Origin: BMS3BBIN04 sp964552465
Lineage (GTDB): Bacteria; Electryoneota; Electryoneia; Electryoneales; Electryoneaceae
Direction: 5' to 3'
DNA length: 64,000 bases
NCBI GenBank assembly: GCA_964552465.1
Contig: CAZKGR010000011.1
Location: 1-64,000 of the forward strand
A program made the position numbers and the translations under genes. Of the stretch, positions 42,785 through 50,786 are shown piece after piece; position 1 is the stretch's first letter; every line of letters begins with the position of its first letter. Below the pieces are notes generated by a model that made no database searches, was not told where the DNA came from, and saw only the letters and a program-made list of their open reading frames with translations.

Positions 42785-43777
42785 ATGAGAACTCGTCAAC
42801 TTGGCAACAGCGATTTGCACCTTAGCGAGATCGGTCTGGGGGCGTGGGCGATTGGTGGCGGTGGGTATGCTTTTGGATGGGGCGATCAGGATACGGTTGA
42901 CTCGATAGCCACGATTCACCGTGCGTTCGATGTGGGCGTCAACTGGATCGACACAGCTGCGATTTACGGGCTCGGCCACTCCGAACGAGTCGTCGGCGAA
43001 GCGATCAAGGGCCGTCGCAACGATTTCATCATCGCCACAAAATGCTCCTTTGTCTGGGACGACAACAGGAATATTACCAATAGTCTGAAGGCGGAAAGTG
43101 TCCGCGCCGAATGCGAGGCTAGTCTGAAACGTCTCGGCGTTGACCACATCGACCTCTACCAGATTCACTTCCCGAACGATGACGAGCGGATCGAAGAAGG
43201 TTGGGCGGAGATCGGGCGTTTGATTGAAGAGGGTAAGGTTCGTTACGGCGGCGTCTCGAACTTCCTCGACACGCACCTTGAGCGCGCCCACAAGATTCAT
43301 CCGGTGACCAGTTTGCAGCCGCCGTATTCGATGATGCGCCGTTGGATTGAGGATGCCGAGATGCCGTGGTGCGCGGCAAACAATTGCGGCATCGTGTGCT
43401 ACAGTCCGATGCAAGCTGGTTTGCTGACTGACAACTTCAGCGAGAAGAAGCTGCACGATGAGGATTGGCGCAACCAGTCGAAGGAGCACGTCGAACCAAA
43501 CGTCTCGATCAACCTGTGGTTCGTTGATCAGCTTCGTCCCATTGCGGCCAAGTATGATACGGGTGTCGCACAATTGGCGCTGGCGTGGACGCTGAGGCGC
43601 AAAGAGATGACCTGTGCGATTGCCGGGGCTCGCCGCCCCAGCCAGATCGAACAGACGGCGACTGCGTCGGGTTGGTCGATCACCGATGAGGATTTACAAA
43701 TGATTGATGAACTGCTCGTCGATCGTGAACGGCGAGTGCGGGATGTCGATGGTTATCTCCTCGAAATTGATCGATAA
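42785..43777 (+). CDS. aldo/keto reductase
   Basis: A 330-residue NAD(P)H-dependent oxidoreductase with a TIM barrel. ATG 42785 follows CGGAGAC; the longer frame from 42674 lacks homology-like sequence. The pattern is that of the AKR11/YajO-like class: MRTRQLGNSDLHLSEIGLGA, catalytic Asp and Tyr in NWIDTAAIYGLGHSE, Lys in FIIATKCSFVW, His in DLYQIHFPNDD. The cofactor-binding end has CYSPMQAGLLT and AIAGARRPSQIEQTA. Substrate unknown; it stands alone. Confidence 0.93.
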   Translation: MRTRQLGNSDLHLSEIGLGAWAIGGGGYAFGWGDQDTVDSIATIHRAFDVGVNWIDTAAIYGLGHSERVVGEAIKGRRNDFIIATKCSFVWDDNRNITNSLKAESVRAECEASLKRLGVDHIDLYQIHFPNDDERIEEGWAEIGRLIEEGKVRYGGVSNFLDTHLERAHKIHPVTSLQPPYSMMRRWIEDAEMPWCAANNCGIVCYSPMQAGLLTDNFSEKKLHDEDWRNQSKEHVEPNVSINLWFVDQLRPIAAKYDTGVAQLALAWTLRRKEMTCAIAGARRPSQIEQTATASGWSITDEDLQMIDELLVDRERRVRDVDGYLLEIDR

Positions 43778-43949
43778 CGCTTAATTGTTGTTATATCCTA
43801 GATTTCCGGCGTCTACTCTAGAGAGCGCTCTCTGTCTGGTTTTTATTGGTTTCTCTCTTTTTTCGTTTTTCACACTTTTTTTTCATGATTATCTTCCACA
43901 TTCCGTGATGATTCTGTTTTCCAATCCAAATGGGTTGAGGTCCGTGTTC

Positions 43950-45377
43950 ATGCGTTGCGCAATTCTGTGCCTGATATTGTTCGCGACACCCGTCTTTGCC
44001 CAGCCGCCTGACACGCTGTGGAGCCGTTCCTATGGGAACGGTTCGGACGAGACCGTGTTGACTGTTCGTCCGATAGACGGCGGTGGGTATATCATGTGCG
44101 GCAATACGGACGAGGGCGCAGGATACATGGCGTCGTGGATGATGCGCACTGACAACGACGGCAACGAAATATGGTCCTCAATTGATGGCGGCGATCTGTC
44201 AAATGTTGCTGGGCATATTGAACCCGCTTCGGACGGCGGCTTCATTTATGGTGGTTCCACGTGGTCCTATTCCGGCAATGACAGTTGGGACTGTACTATC
44301 AGCAGGCTTGATTCAAGTGGAACGCCTGAATGGCAGCGCGCTTTAGGTTCGCCGGACTTCGACGATTACATCACGAATGTGGCTGTAGTCCCGTCTGGGG
44401 GCTTCATCGTTATTGGTACCTGGGTAAACGAGCCGTTTTTATGGCGTGTCGGATCTCAGGGTGGAACCCAGTGGTTGACCACGCACGCTCAGCTCGCAGG
44501 CAGCGAATTCACTTTTGTTGATGCGTTCGCCAACGGTTTTGCTATCGCGGCCGAATCCTCAGACCGGTTCGCGGTTTTGCATGCGGATGAAGTCGGTGAT
44601 TTTCTGTGGCAATACGCTTCGGACGAAGATGGCCGGGCAGAATGTGTGCGGGTATTGGATGGCGACACGTTCGCGTGCGGATATCGTATTTTGCCGAATG
44701 GATGGGGCCGCTCTTGGTATGTCGTCCGGTTAGACAATATGGGCAACCTGGTCTGGGAACACATGTTGGACAGCGCAACACATGAATCTGCCGAAGAATT
44801 GTGGTTGTCGGCTGACGGCTCGTTGATTGTTGCTGGCTGGGGCCAGAGCCCGGACCTGACGATGATGCGCTGGCTGTTCAAGTACGATCTGGACGGTAAT
44901 CTCACCTGGGCCTATGTCCTCCCTGGCGGTCAAGCGACAACGGTCGCACAGGATTATTGCGGCAATATTGTGTTTTCAGGTACACACGGTGATCAGTTCC
45001 TCGAATCAACCGATTTTCGCCTGCTTAAAATGACCCCGGAAGTACTTGTTCAGTTGCTGCCGCATTGGGAAACTGTTCCACCCGGGGGCGGCAACATGTC
45101 TTTCGCTGGCCAGATCACCAACTCGCTTGCCTTTCCAACCGCGCTTGATCTGTGGGCCGAGGTCGTAACGCCGGACGGAATGACAGTATCAATGCTGGAC
45201 ATGCTGATAACTTTGAATCCGGGCCATGATATTACGCGGACAGCGGAGAGTTTTTATGTTCCAGCCGGCGCTCCGGCCGGATTCTACTCTTATACACTGC
45301 ATGTCGGAAGCCGGTCTTCCGGCCGTCATATGGGCCTGGCGTCGTTCGAGTTCTACAAAGTTCCAGAGCAGCCGTGA
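43950..45377 (+). CDS. secreted DGG-repeat protein lacking the sorting domain
   Basis: A 475-residue exported protein. ATG 43950 gives a clean signal peptide (MRCAILCLILFATPVFA-Q) after GAGGT; the frame is open from 43785. Propeller-like repeats fill residues 20-360 (IDGGGYIMCGNTDEG, SDGGFIYGGSTWSY, PSGGFIVIGTW). An Ig-like domain follows (HWETVPPGGGNMSFAGQ, AGAPAGFYSYTLHVGS). The protein stops at FEFYKVPEQP, exactly where its relatives enter the linker and sorting domain, and no other frame downstream encodes them. It may be periplasmic or depend on a partner for surface display, or be a truncated relic. It most resembles the protein at 8175-10040. Confidence 0.8.
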   Translation: MRCAILCLILFATPVFAQPPDTLWSRSYGNGSDETVLTVRPIDGGGYIMCGNTDEGAGYMASWMMRTDNDGNEIWSSIDGGDLSNVAGHIEPASDGGFIYGGSTWSYSGNDSWDCTISRLDSSGTPEWQRALGSPDFDDYITNVAVVPSGGFIVIGTWVNEPFLWRVGSQGGTQWLTTHAQLAGSEFTFVDAFANGFAIAAESSDRFAVLHADEVGDFLWQYASDEDGRAECVRVLDGDTFACGYRILPNGWGRSWYVVRLDNMGNLVWEHMLDSATHESAEELWLSADGSLIVAGWGQSPDLTMMRWLFKYDLDGNLTWAYVLPGGQATTVAQDYCGNIVFSGTHGDQFLESTDFRLLKMTPEVLVQLLPHWETVPPGGGNMSFAGQITNSLAFPTALDLWAEVVTPDGMTVSMLDMLITLNPGHDITRTAESFYVPAGAPAGFYSYTLHVGSRSSGRHMGLASFEFYKVPEQP

Positions 45378-45600
45378 ATAGATGCTGTAGTTTCTGTCAC
45401 CAAGTAGCCCACAGGCCAACCCAAAAGACGTTGAACGGCTTCAGTAAGCGCAGTTCTGCGTTTTTGATTTCTATTGGTGTTTCTCCACACCCCTCTGGCT
45501 TTTAAGGTGTTATCTTCCGTGACTGATGCTGCTATTGTCTGTGGGTTCGACGACAAGATGCGGCCACATACTTTGAACGAAATGGAGGTCGCAGGCATAC

Positions 45601-46224
45601 GTGGCTGACGACAACCCTCCTGACCAATACCTCACGCTCGCCTGTCCCGGCGAAGCGGTCCTCAAGGAAAAGGGCAGCCAATTCCTGGCGCATGTCTATC
45701 CCATCAGCTCCGCAGATGATGCCGACGAGCTGCTCGCCGCTTTGTGGAAACAGTATCACGACGCGACGCACATCGGCTGGGCACGACGTCTGGCCCCTCC
45801 TCCCCACGGCGAAGAAAAATGGTCCGACGACGGCGAACCGTCCGGGTCCACCGGCCCGCCGATCCTGAACGCGATCAAGGGTGCGGATCTGTGGGACGTA
45901 CTCGCGGCGGTGGTCCGATACTACGGCGGAACCAAGCTCGGTGTCGGAGGGCTGGTGCGTGCATATGGCGGCGCGGCCGCGAATGCGTTAGCGGACACGA
46001 AGAAACGAACCGTCTTCCGTACGAAGACGTTGAGCGTGGAAATCTCGCATGAGCGTGCCGGGGCGATTTACGCGCTGGCCGACCGTTTGGACGTCCGTGT
46101 TGACACGCCCGGCTACACCGAATCCGGCCTGTTGCTGCCATTGATTGTGCCCTTGTCTCGTGTCGAGGAAGTTGAAGCGGCTGTGATCGAAACGTCCGCT
46201 GGACGTGCGCAGGTGAGCCGATGA
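45601..46224 (+). CDS. IMPACT/YigZ-family protein
   Basis: A 207-residue cytoplasmic protein of the UPF0029 (IMPACT) family, of which E. coli YigZ is a member; the molecular role in bacteria is poorly known. The GTG start has GGAGGT about a dozen bases upstream. Residues of about 18-120 hold the core: LKEKGSQFLAHVYPISSADD, HDATHIGWARRL, WSDDGEPSGSTGPPILNAIK, VVRYYGGTKLGVGGLVRAYG. The C-terminal third is the DUF1949-like ferredoxin fold. The following CorC-like gene overlaps its stop (ATGA at 46221), so the two are co-translated. Confidence 0.92.
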   Translation: MADDNPPDQYLTLACPGEAVLKEKGSQFLAHVYPISSADDADELLAALWKQYHDATHIGWARRLAPPPHGEEKWSDDGEPSGSTGPPILNAIKGADLWDVLAAVVRYYGGTKLGVGGLVRAYGGAAANALADTKKRTVFRTKTLSVEISHERAGAIYALADRLDVRVDTPGYTESGLLLPLIVPLSRVEEVEAAVIETSAGRAQVSR

Positions 46225-47468
46225 TTGGCGACGAGATCCTCATCATAGTCGCGCTGATCCTGAGCGCGTTCTTTTCCGGCAGCGAGACGGCGTTCACCGT
46301 CGCCGGACGGTTGGCGATGGAGGTCTATAAGCGTCATGGCCGCCGCGGATCTCACACCTCCAGCTTGCTTTACGCTAATCCTACTCTCCTCTTTAATACG
46401 ACGTTGGTCGGCAACAACCTGGTCGGAGTGCTCTATGCTTCAGTCACTGCGGTGTGGCTGGACAGCATGGGCGTGCCGGTCGAATGGATATTTGTCATCA
46501 GCCCGACAATCCTGCTGATCTTCGGAGAGATTCTGCCCAAAACGTTCGCGCGTGAAGTGTCTGAAAGATGGGCTTTGGCGGTCGGTGTGCCGTTGTGGGG
46601 ATTCCGGATCATGTTCGCGCCGCTGATTGTGCTCACCCGGGGCGCGAGTTCCCTGCTGTTGCGACTCAGTGGGGTGAGGGGCGAAGGTGAATCGCTCAGC
46701 AAGATCAGCCTCGGCGATCTGACCGGTGTCTGGGGCCAGTTGCACCGTGAAGGTTCACTTGACGAAGAAGAAAAGAAATTGCTCGACCACGCGGTCGCGC
46801 TGCGTGATGTGAAGCTACGTGAGATGATGACGCCGCGCGCGGAGGTCGTCGCGTTGCCTCTGGACGCGACGGTTGATGACGTGGAAAAGGCTGTCCGCAA
46901 ACGCGGCTTCAGCCGTATTCCGATATACGATGACAATATCGACAACATCGTCGGCGTCGTGTTTGCCCGAGACCTGTTGAGTCCGGCGGATTCGGTTCAA
47001 GAGATCCTGCGCGTACCGAAGGTTGTTCCAGAACAGGCGTTAGCGGGCAAGTTCCTGCATGATTTCCGTAGTGGCGAAGTCGGGCTCGCGGTCGTGGTGG
47101 ACGAGCACGGCGGCACGGCCGGCGTGGTTACGCTTGAGGATTTCCTCGAACGACTGGTTGGCGCCATCGAGGACGAGCACGATCCGCAGGTGATGACCGG
47201 TCGCAAGGTTTCTAACGACAGCTGGCTGATCTCCGGGCGCGCATCGTTGGAGTTGTTGCGTGATAAATACGGAATTCGCCTTCCGGATGGCGATTACGAA
47301 ACTGTGGCCGGATGGCTGCTGGACGAATTGGACGAAATTCCTGAACCCGGCGAACATGTAGATGTTGGGCGATGGCGGGTACGTGTTGTTGCAGCCGATG
47401 CGCGCCGAATCAAGCGTGTCCTGATCCGCAAGATGCAGACTCGCAGTGCGACGCCTGTAATTCGGTAG
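46221..47468 (+). CDS. CorC/HlyC-like membrane protein with CBS domains
   Basis: A 415-residue inner-membrane protein of the DUF21-CBS-CorC_HlyC (CNNM/TlyC) group, whose characterised members move magnesium or sense it. The DUF21 part (residues of about 1-180) has LSAFFSGSETAFTVAGRLAM and PTILLIFGEILPKTFAREVS. The CBS pair has REMMTPRAEVVALPLDATVD and GFSRIPIYDDNIDNIVGVVF. The end (AVVVDEHGGTAGVVTLEDFL; LPDGDYETVAGWLLDELDEI) is the CorC_HlyC domain. Four-base overlap with the IMPACT gene; a palindromic repeat follows at 47473. Confidence 0.93.
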   Translation: MIGDEILIIVALILSAFFSGSETAFTVAGRLAMEVYKRHGRRGSHTSSLLYANPTLLFNTTLVGNNLVGVLYASVTAVWLDSMGVPVEWIFVISPTILLIFGEILPKTFAREVSERWALAVGVPLWGFRIMFAPLIVLTRGASSLLLRLSGVRGEGESLSKISLGDLTGVWGQLHREGSLDEEEKKLLDHAVALRDVKLREMMTPRAEVVALPLDATVDDVEKAVRKRGFSRIPIYDDNIDNIVGVVFARDLLSPADSVQEILRVPKVVPEQALAGKFLHDFRSGEVGLAVVVDEHGGTAGVVTLEDFLERLVGAIEDEHDPQVMTGRKVSNDSWLISGRASLELLRDKYGIRLPDGDYETVAGWLLDELDEIPEPGEHVDVGRWRVRVVAADARRIKRVLIRKMQTRSATPVIR

Positions 47469-47472
47469 GTCA

Positions 47473-47533
47473 ATGTAGCCCGGCAATCCCTATTGCCGGG
47501 AGAATCCCCGGATTCAACGAATCCGGGCTACAT
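47473..47533. repeat. nested palindrome (TAGCCCGG family), copy 1
   Basis: Outer arms ATGTAGCCCGG (47473-47483) and CCGGGCTACAT (47523-47533) are perfectly complementary and contain two smaller hairpins: CCCGGCAAT...ATTGCCGGG (47479-47500) and CCCGGATTC...GAATCCGGG (47508-47527). A single-hairpin relative is at 53434-53453. It lies between two convergent genes and could end transcription in both directions. Confidence 0.75.
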
Positions 47534-48153
47534 CACTCACTTTCCACCACTCGATACCCTCCCGACCCGAACACTCGTCGTGCGAAGATCTCCGCATCCG
47601 CATGATCATTGAACCGGCCCACACGTACAGCGTAGAGCGTTTGGTTGTTCACAACAATCGGGTCAACCTGGACTGTATATCCTTGTGACCGTTGGTCGGC
47701 GGCGAGACGGTCGGCGTTCGCGCGACTTGAAAACGCGCCGATCTGTACGGTCCAGAAATGTGTGCTGGCTGCGGCTGGGAGGTCGCCGTGGAATAGCGGC
47801 GCTGATTCATCAGGATGATCATTCAGCCATCTAGCAGCATCGTCGGCGAGTTGTATGTCGTGAACGACGACCGCGTATCCGTACAATCGATACCAGGCGA
47901 TGGCTTTCAGCTCATTCGCGAGGGATGCATCATCGACCAGGCTGCGATACGCGGGAATAGCAACGGCTGCGTCCTCATCAGCGAGTGCGGCCGCCAGCTT
48001 GCCTTCCGGTGTGCCGGACATACGCACGGCGGCGTCGCGCAGGGCTGGCAGGTCGCCGTTCAGAATCCATTCGACGATCGGGTGCGCGGCTTGCGAAAGC
48101 GAGCTGGATAGAAGTAGTACGGCAACCGCCAAGTAGAGTGTGAGGTGTTTCAT
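47533..48153 (-). CDS. SPOR-domain secreted protein
   Basis: A 206-residue exported protein; ATG 48153 gives a signal peptide (MKHLTLYLAVAVLLLSSSLSQA). Residues 25-120 are helical repeats (DLPALRDAAVRMSGTPEGKL, SLANELKAIAWYRLYGYAVV), perhaps TPR/Sel1-like. Residues of about 130-206 are a SPOR domain (FWTVQIGAFSSRANADRLAA, GYTVQVDPI, LYAVRVGRFNDHADAEIF), which in known cases binds glycan strands stripped of stem peptides at the division site. A role in cell-wall processing or septum location is likely, not shown. Confidence 0.88.
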   Translation of the reverse strand: MKHLTLYLAVAVLLLSSSLSQAAHPIVEWILNGDLPALRDAAVRMSGTPEGKLAAALADEDAAVAIPAYRSLVDDASLANELKAIAWYRLYGYAVVVHDIQLADDAARWLNDHPDESAPLFHGDLPAAASTHFWTVQIGAFSSRANADRLAADQRSQGYTVQVDPIVVNNQTLYAVRVGRFNDHADAEIFARRVFGSGGYRVVESE

Positions 48154-48415
48154 GGTTTCAAAATGACTTGTTTTCAATGATGTGCGCAATAGCGACGCCC
48201 GACAGGTTTCCAAATCGTGTAACACCCGGAATCAATTGTGGTGGCTGTTTTGGGCGATTCCTTCCAAAAGGGCGCCGTCTCTCGGTCCAGATTTTTATTC
48301 AGTTTTGCGGAAATTTTCTGGTACATGCAAACAGTATTTGTGTAGGTTACGCAGACACAACATTTACCCGCAACACACGGATGGTTTACTCGCAACGGAA
48401 CTTAGGAGATGTACG

Positions 48416-50596
48416 ATGAAACGAAATCTGATATTGATGATTGTTGGTATTGCGCTGCTGGTATCTACCGCCGCTGCTGCGCCAACAGTAATCGGCGACG
48501 AGCTGTTTCCAGTGCTACAGGTAACAGGCGCTGATGAATATGTCCATGTGCTGGTCCTGATGACCCCCGAACCGAGCGGGCAGGATGTTCACAATTACGT
48601 GCAAGATGTACGCGCTGAAGATCGCGCCGCTGTGGTTTGGGATTATGTGAGCTCGATTGCTGACGAAGCGCAGGAAAATCTGCTGGACCGCCTTTATGAA
48701 GCCGAGCAGGCTGGTGATGCGCATTCGATCCGTTCCTTGAAAATCGGCAACGCTATCGACGTTGAAGCCACCCCCGCTCTGATTCGTGAAATGGCGAGCC
48801 GCAATGATGTCCGTGTCATTGATCTGTTGATTCAGGAACAGGTTCTTCCGGCCAGTCCGGGTCCAGCGGAACCGGGCGGTAACGAGCTCGATGAAATCGA
48901 CTGGGGCGTGGTCCGTGTAAACGCGCCGGATGTATGGGACTTGGGATATACGGGTGAAGGTGTGATTGTCGCGGTGATGGATACTGGCGTCAACTACAAC
49001 CACCTTGACCTCGCCAGCCACATGTGGGACGGCGGCCCGTCTTACCCGAATCACGGTTGGGATTTCGCGTACAATGACAACAATCCGTCCGACAATTACG
49101 GTCATGGATCGCATGTTGCCGGTTCTGTTGCCAGCGATGGTACCGCCGGTTCGCAGTGCGGCGTTGCGCCGGACGCGCTGATCATGGCGCTGAAAGTATT
49201 GAATGATAACGGTTCTGGCGATTACGCTGATGTCTGGGCCGCGATCGACTTCCAGGTAGCACAGGGCGCAAATGTGTCTACGATGAGTCTCGGCTGGCAC
49301 AATGTGTCGGCGGCCTCTCGCTCCACCTTCCGCACACATTACGAAGCGTTGAACGCCGCGAATATCGTCTCGGTGAACTCTGCTGGTAACGACGGCTCAA
49401 ATCAGAATTGGTATCCGATTCCAGATAATGTGAAGACGCCGGCCAGCGTGCCGCCGCCATGGCTGCACCCCGACCAACCGCTAAACGGTGTTCCGGCGGG
49501 CCAGATCACGATTGGCTCGACTAATTCCAACGACACAATTTCGTCATGGTCCAGCCGCGGGCCGTGCACGTGGGAGAACGAGTCGCCGTGGTTTGACTTC
49601 CCATATGCTGGCGGCGCTCAACCGGGCGTAATCAAGCCGGATCTGTGTGCGCCGGGTGAAAACATTAAGTCGTGCCTGCACAACAATAACTCGGGCTACA
49701 CAACCATGAGCGGCACGTCGATGGCGACACCGATTACCGCTGGTGTGTGCGCGCTGCTGAAAAGCCATGACATCAACCTTTCCCCGGCCGATATCGACCA
49801 AATCCTTGAAACCACAGCCCTCGAGCTGGGCGCGGCTGGCAAAGACAACACGTATGGTTCCGGTCGTGTGGACGCTCTGGCCGCAATAGGAGCCGTTGGT
49901 AACCTTCCTGATCTCAACGTAAACCTGAATCCGTTGTATGATCCGTACTATGTCCCGAGCTCGGGCGGAACAATCGTTTTCGATGCGATCATCAGCAACA
50001 ACTACGATGTCAACACAGAGGGTCAGGTTCGCACGCTTGCGATCCTGCCCAACGGCAACGAATACCCCCTCATGACCTATAACGTAACCTTCCAGCCGGG
50101 CATTAATATTACTGCAAACAACGTAACCGAAACTGTTCCGGGCATGGCTCCAGGCGGCACGTATACATACATCGCCCAGGTCGGTCCGACCCCGTGGACG
50201 TTGGTCGACGAAGACAGCTTCGAATTCATCAAGTTCGGCGGTGGAACTGACAGCGGCGACTTTGAGTTGGGCAACGGCAATTGGTTTGAAACGGCTGAAG
50301 GCGAAAGCGGTGAGCTGGTTTCGGCGCCGTCCGAGTTTGCGCTGAATGCTGCTTATCCGAACCCATTCAACCCGACCACGACATTGTCGGTGAGCTTGCC
50401 CGAAGTGTCGGATCTGACGGTGAATGTGTTCAACATCGCAGGTCAACAGGTTGCGACGTTGGTTGATGGTCAGATGACCGCCGGTCAGCACAGCTTCGTG
50501 TTTGACGGTGCAAGTCTGTCCAGCGGCATCTACTTCATACACGCAAATGTTTCGGGCCAGTTGAACACCACTCAGAAGGTGATGCTGGCGAGATAG
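48416..50596 (+). CDS. secreted subtilisin-like (S8) serine protease with type IX sorting domain
   Basis: A 726-residue exported protease. ATG 48416 follows AGGAG and a signal peptide ends near STAAAA. Residues 25-150 resemble an inhibitor propeptide (ADEYVHVLVLMTPEP, MASRNDVRVIDLLI). The catalytic domain has the triad: Asp in VAVMDTGVNYNHLDL (near 188), His in DNYGHGSHVAGSVAS (near 230) and Ser in MSGTSMATPITAGV (near 435), with the oxyanion Asn likely in VNSAGNDGS. An Ig-like domain (YYVPSSGGTIVFD, GMAPGGTYTYIAQVG), linker (NGNWFETAE) and sorting domain YPNPFNPTTTLSVSLP...QKVMLAR follow. It probably degrades external protein while bound to, or released from, the cell surface. Confidence 0.92.
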   Translation: MKRNLILMIVGIALLVSTAAAAPTVIGDELFPVLQVTGADEYVHVLVLMTPEPSGQDVHNYVQDVRAEDRAAVVWDYVSSIADEAQENLLDRLYEAEQAGDAHSIRSLKIGNAIDVEATPALIREMASRNDVRVIDLLIQEQVLPASPGPAEPGGNELDEIDWGVVRVNAPDVWDLGYTGEGVIVAVMDTGVNYNHLDLASHMWDGGPSYPNHGWDFAYNDNNPSDNYGHGSHVAGSVASDGTAGSQCGVAPDALIMALKVLNDNGSGDYADVWAAIDFQVAQGANVSTMSLGWHNVSAASRSTFRTHYEALNAANIVSVNSAGNDGSNQNWYPIPDNVKTPASVPPPWLHPDQPLNGVPAGQITIGSTNSNDTISSWSSRGPCTWENESPWFDFPYAGGAQPGVIKPDLCAPGENIKSCLHNNNSGYTTMSGTSMATPITAGVCALLKSHDINLSPADIDQILETTALELGAAGKDNTYGSGRVDALAAIGAVGNLPDLNVNLNPLYDPYYVPSSGGTIVFDAIISNNYDVNTEGQVRTLAILPNGNEYPLMTYNVTFQPGINITANNVTETVPGMAPGGTYTYIAQVGPTPWTLVDEDSFEFIKFGGGTDSGDFELGNGNWFETAEGESGELVSAPSEFALNAAYPNPFNPTTTLSVSLPEVSDLTVNVFNIAGQQVATLVDGQMTAGQHSFVFDGASLSSGIYFIHANVSGQLNTTQKVMLAR

Positions 50597-50640
50597 GCTC
50601 TCCAAACAGCTGATGTTTGGTTCAACACCAACGTTATCAA

Positions 50641-50670
50641 CAGTCACAGCAGTTAGCTGTGGCTGTTTTT
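50641..50670 (+). terminator. rho-independent terminator after the subtilase gene
   Basis: CAGTCACAGC (50641-50650) pairs with GCTGTGGCTG (50656-50665) with one wobble pair around AGTTA, followed by five T. Confidence 0.9.
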
Positions 50671-50786
50671 GTTTGTGAATTATTTGACCTTTAATCGCTA
50701 TTTATTGCTAATACAGAATATGACAAATATATTTAAGTGAAAAGTTATTACTAGACATGAGATAGACGTTTAGCGTTGGAGGAACC

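Noticed and set aside
49544..50647. A 367-codon minus-strand frame opposite the subtilase gene
   Set aside because: The protease triad and sorting domain are on the plus strand; the antisense frame has no motif.
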